From the NCBI GenBank assembly GCA_036381125.1, contig DASVDK010000296.1, positions 1-35,539 of the forward strand: 35,539 bases of DNA, read 5' to 3'. The notes beneath the pieces were generated by a model. It searched no databases. It saw only the letters and a list, made by a program, of their open reading frames with translations, and was not told the DNA's origin. Source of the stretch: DASVDK01 sp036381125 [NCBI: Thermodesulfobacteriota bacterium]. Lineage in GTDB: Bacteria > DASVDK01. The position numbers were made by a program, and so were the translations under genes. Shown here in pieces: positions 32,646 through 35,539 of the stretch (positions are counted from its first letter, which is position 1; every line of letters begins with the position of its first letter).

Positions 32646-35015
32646 ATGTCGCTGCCGCCGACGCCACCCGAGATCGGAGGGATGGGCCACCCGGTGAAGC
32701 GCAAGGAGGACGAGCGCTTCATCCGGGGCAAGGGCACCTACGTGGACGACGTGCACCTTCCGGGCATGCTCCACCTCGACATCGTCCGCAGCCCCTACGC
32801 GCACGCGACGATCAGGCGGATCGACGCCTCGAAGGCGCTCGCCATCCCGGGCGTCCTGGCGGTCGTCACCGGCCAGGACCTCGCGAAGCACAACCTCCAC
32901 TGGATGCCGACCCTCATGTCGGACACGCAGATGGTGCTGCCGACCGACCGGGTCATGTACCAGGCGCAGGAGGTGGCGGCCGTGCTCGCGGTCGACCGCT
33001 ACGTCGCGGCCGACGGCGCGGCGGCGGTCGAGGTCGACTACGACCCGCTGCCGCCGGTCGTCGACCCCTTCGAGGCGCTCGCGCCGAACGCGCCGGTGCT
33101 TCGGACCGACAAGCCGGGCCGGCGCGACAACCGGATCTGGCACTGGGAGGCGGGCGATCGCGAGGCGACCGACCGGCTGTTCGCCGAGGCGGGTCTGGTG
33201 GTGAAGGAGCGGATGCACATCCCGCGCATCCACGTCGCCTCCATCGAGACCTGCGGCTGCGTCGCCTTCTTCGACAAGGCCAGGGACAAGCTCACCGTCT
33301 GGATGACCACGCAGGCCCCGCACGCGATCCGAACCGTCTTCGCCCTCGTGGCGGGTCACGTGGGGCTCGCGGAGCACAAGATCCAGATCATCGCGCCGGA
33401 CATCGGCGGCGGCTTCGGCGGGAAGGTGCCGGTCTATCCCGGTTACGTCATCGCCGTGGCCGCGTCGGTCCTCACCGGCAAGCCGGTCAAGTGGATCGAG
33501 GACCGGATGGAGAACCTCCAGGCCGACTCGTTCGCCCGCGACTATCACATCGAGGGGGAGCTGGCCGCGACGGCGGACGGCCGCATCACCGGCATGCGCG
33601 TCAAGACCCTCGCCGACCACGGCTACACCGACGCCGCGGCGAACCCGTCGAAGTTCCCCGCCGGGCTCTTCAGCATCTGCACCGGCTCCTACGACATGCA
33701 GGCCGCCCACGTGCAGGTCGACGCGGTTTACACGAACAAGCCGCCCGGCGGGATCGCCTACCGCTGCTCCTTCCGGGTGACCGAGGCGGTCTTCGCCGTC
33801 GAGCGGCTGGTCGACATCATGGCCCACACGCTCGGCATGGACCCGGCCGAGTTCCGGTTGAAGAACTTCATCCGCCCCGAGCAGTTCCCCTACCGGTCGC
33901 CGCTCGGCTGGGAGTACGACAGCGGCAACTACGCGGGGGCGCTCCGGCTCGCCATGGAGAAGATCGGCTACGCGGAGCTGCGCCGCGAGCAGGCCGAGAA
34001 GCGCGCCCGCGGGGAGCTCATGGGGATCGGCATCAGCAGCTTCACCGAGATCGTCGGCGCCGGCCCCTCGAAGCACTTCGACATCCTCGGCATCAAGATG
34101 TTCGACTCGGCCGAGGTCCGGATCCACCCGACCGGCAAGGCGATCGCGCGGTTCGGCACCAAGTCGCAGGGCCAGGGCCACGAGACCACCTACGCCCAGA
34201 TCCTGGCCCAGGAACTCGGCATCCCCGTGGCCGACATCACCATCGAGGAGGGGGACACCGACACCGCCCCCTACGGCCTCGGGACCTACGCGAGCCGCAG
34301 CACCCCCACGGCAGGCGCCGCGGCGGCGATGGCGGCGCGCAAGATCCGCGACAAGGCCCGCCGGATCGCGGCGCACCTCCTCGAGGCGGCGCCCGAGGAC
34401 CTCGTCTGGAAGCCGGGGCGCTTCTCCGTGAAGGGCCTGCCGTCCCGCTCGACGACGATCCAGGAGATCGCCTTCGCGGCCTACACGAACCACCCGGAGG
34501 GGATGGAGGCCGGCCTCGAGGCGACGCACTACTACGACCCGCCGAACCTCACCTTCCCCTTCGGCAGCTACGTCTGCGTCGTCGACATCGACAAGGGCAC
34601 CGGGGAGGTGAGGGTCCGGCGCTTCGTCGCGGTCGACGACTGCGGCAACGTCATCAACCCCATGATCGTCGAGGGGCAGATCCACGGCGGCCTGAACATG
34701 GGGCTCGCGCCGGCGCTCTACGAGGAGATCCGGTACGACGAGCAGGGCAACATCCAGGGGGGGAGCTTCATGGACTACCTCGTGCCGACCGCCGTGGAGA
34801 GCCCGAGGTGGGAGACCGCCAGCACCTGCACGCCGTCGCCGCACCACCCGCTCGGCGCCAAGGGGGTCGGCGAGTCGGCGACGGTCGGCGCGCCCCCGGC
34901 CATCGCCAACGCGGTCGTCGACGCCCTCTGGCACCTCGGCGTCCGCCACATCGACATCCCGATCACCCCGCACAAGGTCTGGCAGGCGCTCAGGGCGCGC
35001 GGGGTCACCGAGTAG
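32646..35015 (+). CDS. coxL: Aerobic CO dehydrogenase large subunit, form I (Mo-Cu site)
   Basis: This subunit oxidises CO to CO2 at a molybdenum-copper centre. The form I active-site loop AYRCSFR is present, with the copper-ligating Cys374. Other signs of a true CO dehydrogenase are IAPDIGGGFGGKVPVY, TEIVGAGPSKHFDILG, SQGQGHETTYAQI, DTAPYGLGTYASRSTPT and HHPLGAKGVGESATVG, which holds the catalytic Glu. I chose ATG 32646 (789 residues) because GGGAGG lies eight bases upstream. ATG 32622, one base after the coxS stop, would add eight residues. The protein resembles Oligotropha CoxL over its whole length. It is the best functional call in the window. Confidence 0.96.
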   Translation: MSLPPTPPEIGGMGHPVKRKEDERFIRGKGTYVDDVHLPGMLHLDIVRSPYAHATIRRIDASKALAIPGVLAVVTGQDLAKHNLHWMPTLMSDTQMVLPTDRVMYQAQEVAAVLAVDRYVAADGAAAVEVDYDPLPPVVDPFEALAPNAPVLRTDKPGRRDNRIWHWEAGDREATDRLFAEAGLVVKERMHIPRIHVASIETCGCVAFFDKARDKLTVWMTTQAPHAIRTVFALVAGHVGLAEHKIQIIAPDIGGGFGGKVPVYPGYVIAVAASVLTGKPVKWIEDRMENLQADSFARDYHIEGELAATADGRITGMRVKTLADHGYTDAAANPSKFPAGLFSICTGSYDMQAAHVQVDAVYTNKPPGGIAYRCSFRVTEAVFAVERLVDIMAHTLGMDPAEFRLKNFIRPEQFPYRSPLGWEYDSGNYAGALRLAMEKIGYAELRREQAEKRARGELMGIGISSFTEIVGAGPSKHFDILGIKMFDSAEVRIHPTGKAIARFGTKSQGQGHETTYAQILAQELGIPVADITIEEGDTDTAPYGLGTYASRSTPTAGAAAAMAARKIRDKARRIAAHLLEAAPEDLVWKPGRFSVKGLPSRSTTIQEIAFAAYTNHPEGMEAGLEATHYYDPPNLTFPFGSYVCVVDIDKGTGEVRVRRFVAVDDCGNVINPMIVEGQIHGGLNMGLAPALYEEIRYDEQGNIQGGSFMDYLVPTAVESPRWETASTCTPSPHHPLGAKGVGESATVGAPPAIANAVVDALWHLGVRHIDIPITPHKVWQALRARGVTE

Positions 35016-35018
35016 CCG

Positions 35019-35539
35019 ATGGACGCCCTCGACGCCGCCCAGGCGCTGCGCGGCCGGGGGGTCCCCTTCGCCCTCGCCACCGTGGTGCGGCGCGAGCCGC
35101 CCGTCTCGGCCCGGCCCGGGGACAGGGCGGTCGTGAGCGCCGACGGGAGCCTCGAGGGGTGGGTCGGCGGCAGTTGCGCGCACGCGGCGGTCGTGACCAC
35201 GGCGCTCCGCGCGCTGGCCGACGGGACGCCGCGGCTCCTCGTGCTCGACCCCGCGCCCGGCGCCGAGCGGCGCGCCGGCGTCGAGGTGTTCCCCATGGCG
35301 TGCCACAGCGGCGGGACGCTGGAGATCTACGTGGAGCCCTTCCTGCCGCGGCCCCGGCTCGTCCTGATGGGCGCCTCGCCCGTCGCCGAGACGCTCGCCC
35401 GTCTGGCATCGGCCGTCGGCTACCGGGTCTTCGTCCTGGACCCCGTGGCGACCCGCGAGCGATTCCCGGACGCCGAGGCGCTGTTCGCGGACCTGCACGC
35501 CGAGGCGCCGTTCGGGCCGGGCGAGACCTTCGTCCTGGT
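35019..35539 (+). CDS. XdhC/CoxF-family protein, N-terminal part (cut by window edge)
   Basis: About 173 residues are visible before the window ends. The N-terminal XdhC domain shows RREPPVSARPGDRAVVS, GWVGGSCAHAAVV and ACHSGGTLEIYVEP, and a Rossmann domain begins with LVLMGASPVAETLARL. The ATG at 35019 is three bases after the coxL stop. It is the second XdhC-type gene around coxMSL, as CoxF and CoxI are in Oligotropha. It probably helps insert or sulfurate the cofactor of CoxL. The cysteine motif (CHSGG) differs from the SCGG of the first copy. Confidence 0.85.
   Translation, partial: MDALDAAQALRGRGVPFALATVVRREPPVSARPGDRAVVSADGSLEGWVGGSCAHAAVVTTALRALADGTPRLLVLDPAPGAERRAGVEVFPMACHSGGTLEIYVEPFLPRPRLVLMGASPVAETLARLASAVGYRVFVLDPVATRERFPDAEALFADLHAEAPFGPGETFVL

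Noticed and set aside
32646-35015. Xanthine or aldehyde dehydrogenase
   Set aside because: Same superfamily, but the AYRCSFR loop and the full-length match to CoxL specify CO dehydrogenase form I.

Overview
This window is about 35.5 kb of very GC-rich (roughly 70% by eye), tightly packed bacterial DNA. Several Sec-type signal peptides without lipobox, tripartite tricarboxylate (TTT) transporters with a periplasmic receptor, and a small secreted protein ending in Phe suggest a Gram-negative, probably soil or sediment organism. The combination of many organic-anion transporters, molybdenum hydroxylases and a 25-bp repeat of the kind found near REP-type elements fits an uncultivated lineage such as Rokubacteria/Methylomirabilota, but other high-GC proteobacterial groups remain possible. 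No rRNA, tRNA, CRISPR array or intact insertion sequence was seen.

Region 1 (1-15461, all on the minus strand) reads as one long operon for C2-sulfonates. In transcription order: an IclR-family regulator, sulfoacetaldehyde acetyltransferase (xsc), an iron-type alcohol dehydrogenase, a CoA-acylating aldehyde dehydrogenase resembling SauS, a two-subunit ADP-forming CoA ligase resembling SucCD, phosphate acetyltransferase (pta), a TTT transporter (tctC-tctB-tctA), a TauE/SafE-type anion exporter, a taurine-type ABC transporter (tauC-tauA-tauB), and an amidase cut by the window edge. From the ligase to the exporter, neighbouring genes overlap by 1-4 bases. The inferred route is sulfoacetate -> sulfoacetyl-CoA -> sulfoacetaldehyde -> acetyl phosphate + sulfite -> acetyl-CoA, with sulfite exported; isethionate could enter through the alcohol dehydrogenase. 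A TTGACA promoter ahead of the regulator is flanked by two short palindromes that look like IclR operators.

Region 2 (15600-19000) holds an SDR-fold protein whose catalytic Ser/Tyr/Lys are all replaced, a helical repeat protein of unknown function, an esterase, and a 365-bp gene-free stretch with a REP-like repeat and palindromes.

Region 3 (19014-23669, minus) is a form II (AYRGAGR) CO-dehydrogenase-like molybdenum hydroxylase in the order coxS-coxL-coxM, plus coxG. A small secreted protein with a good promoter runs the other way between coxS and coxG.

Region 4 (23670-26504) has a tandem 25-bp repeat, a TetR/FadR-type regulator and a divergent long-chain (VLCAD-like) acyl-CoA dehydrogenase with a palindrome between them.

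Region 5 (26566-35539, plus) is a form I aerobic CO dehydrogenase cluster: coxD, coxE, coxF, a MoeA-like molybdopterin-binding protein, a SufU-like Fe-S scaffold, coxM, coxS, coxL (with the AYRCSFR motif of true CO dehydrogenases), and a second XdhC/CoxF-like gene cut by the window edge. Together the window suggests a mixotroph that gains energy from CO and carbon and energy from sulfonates and fatty acids.
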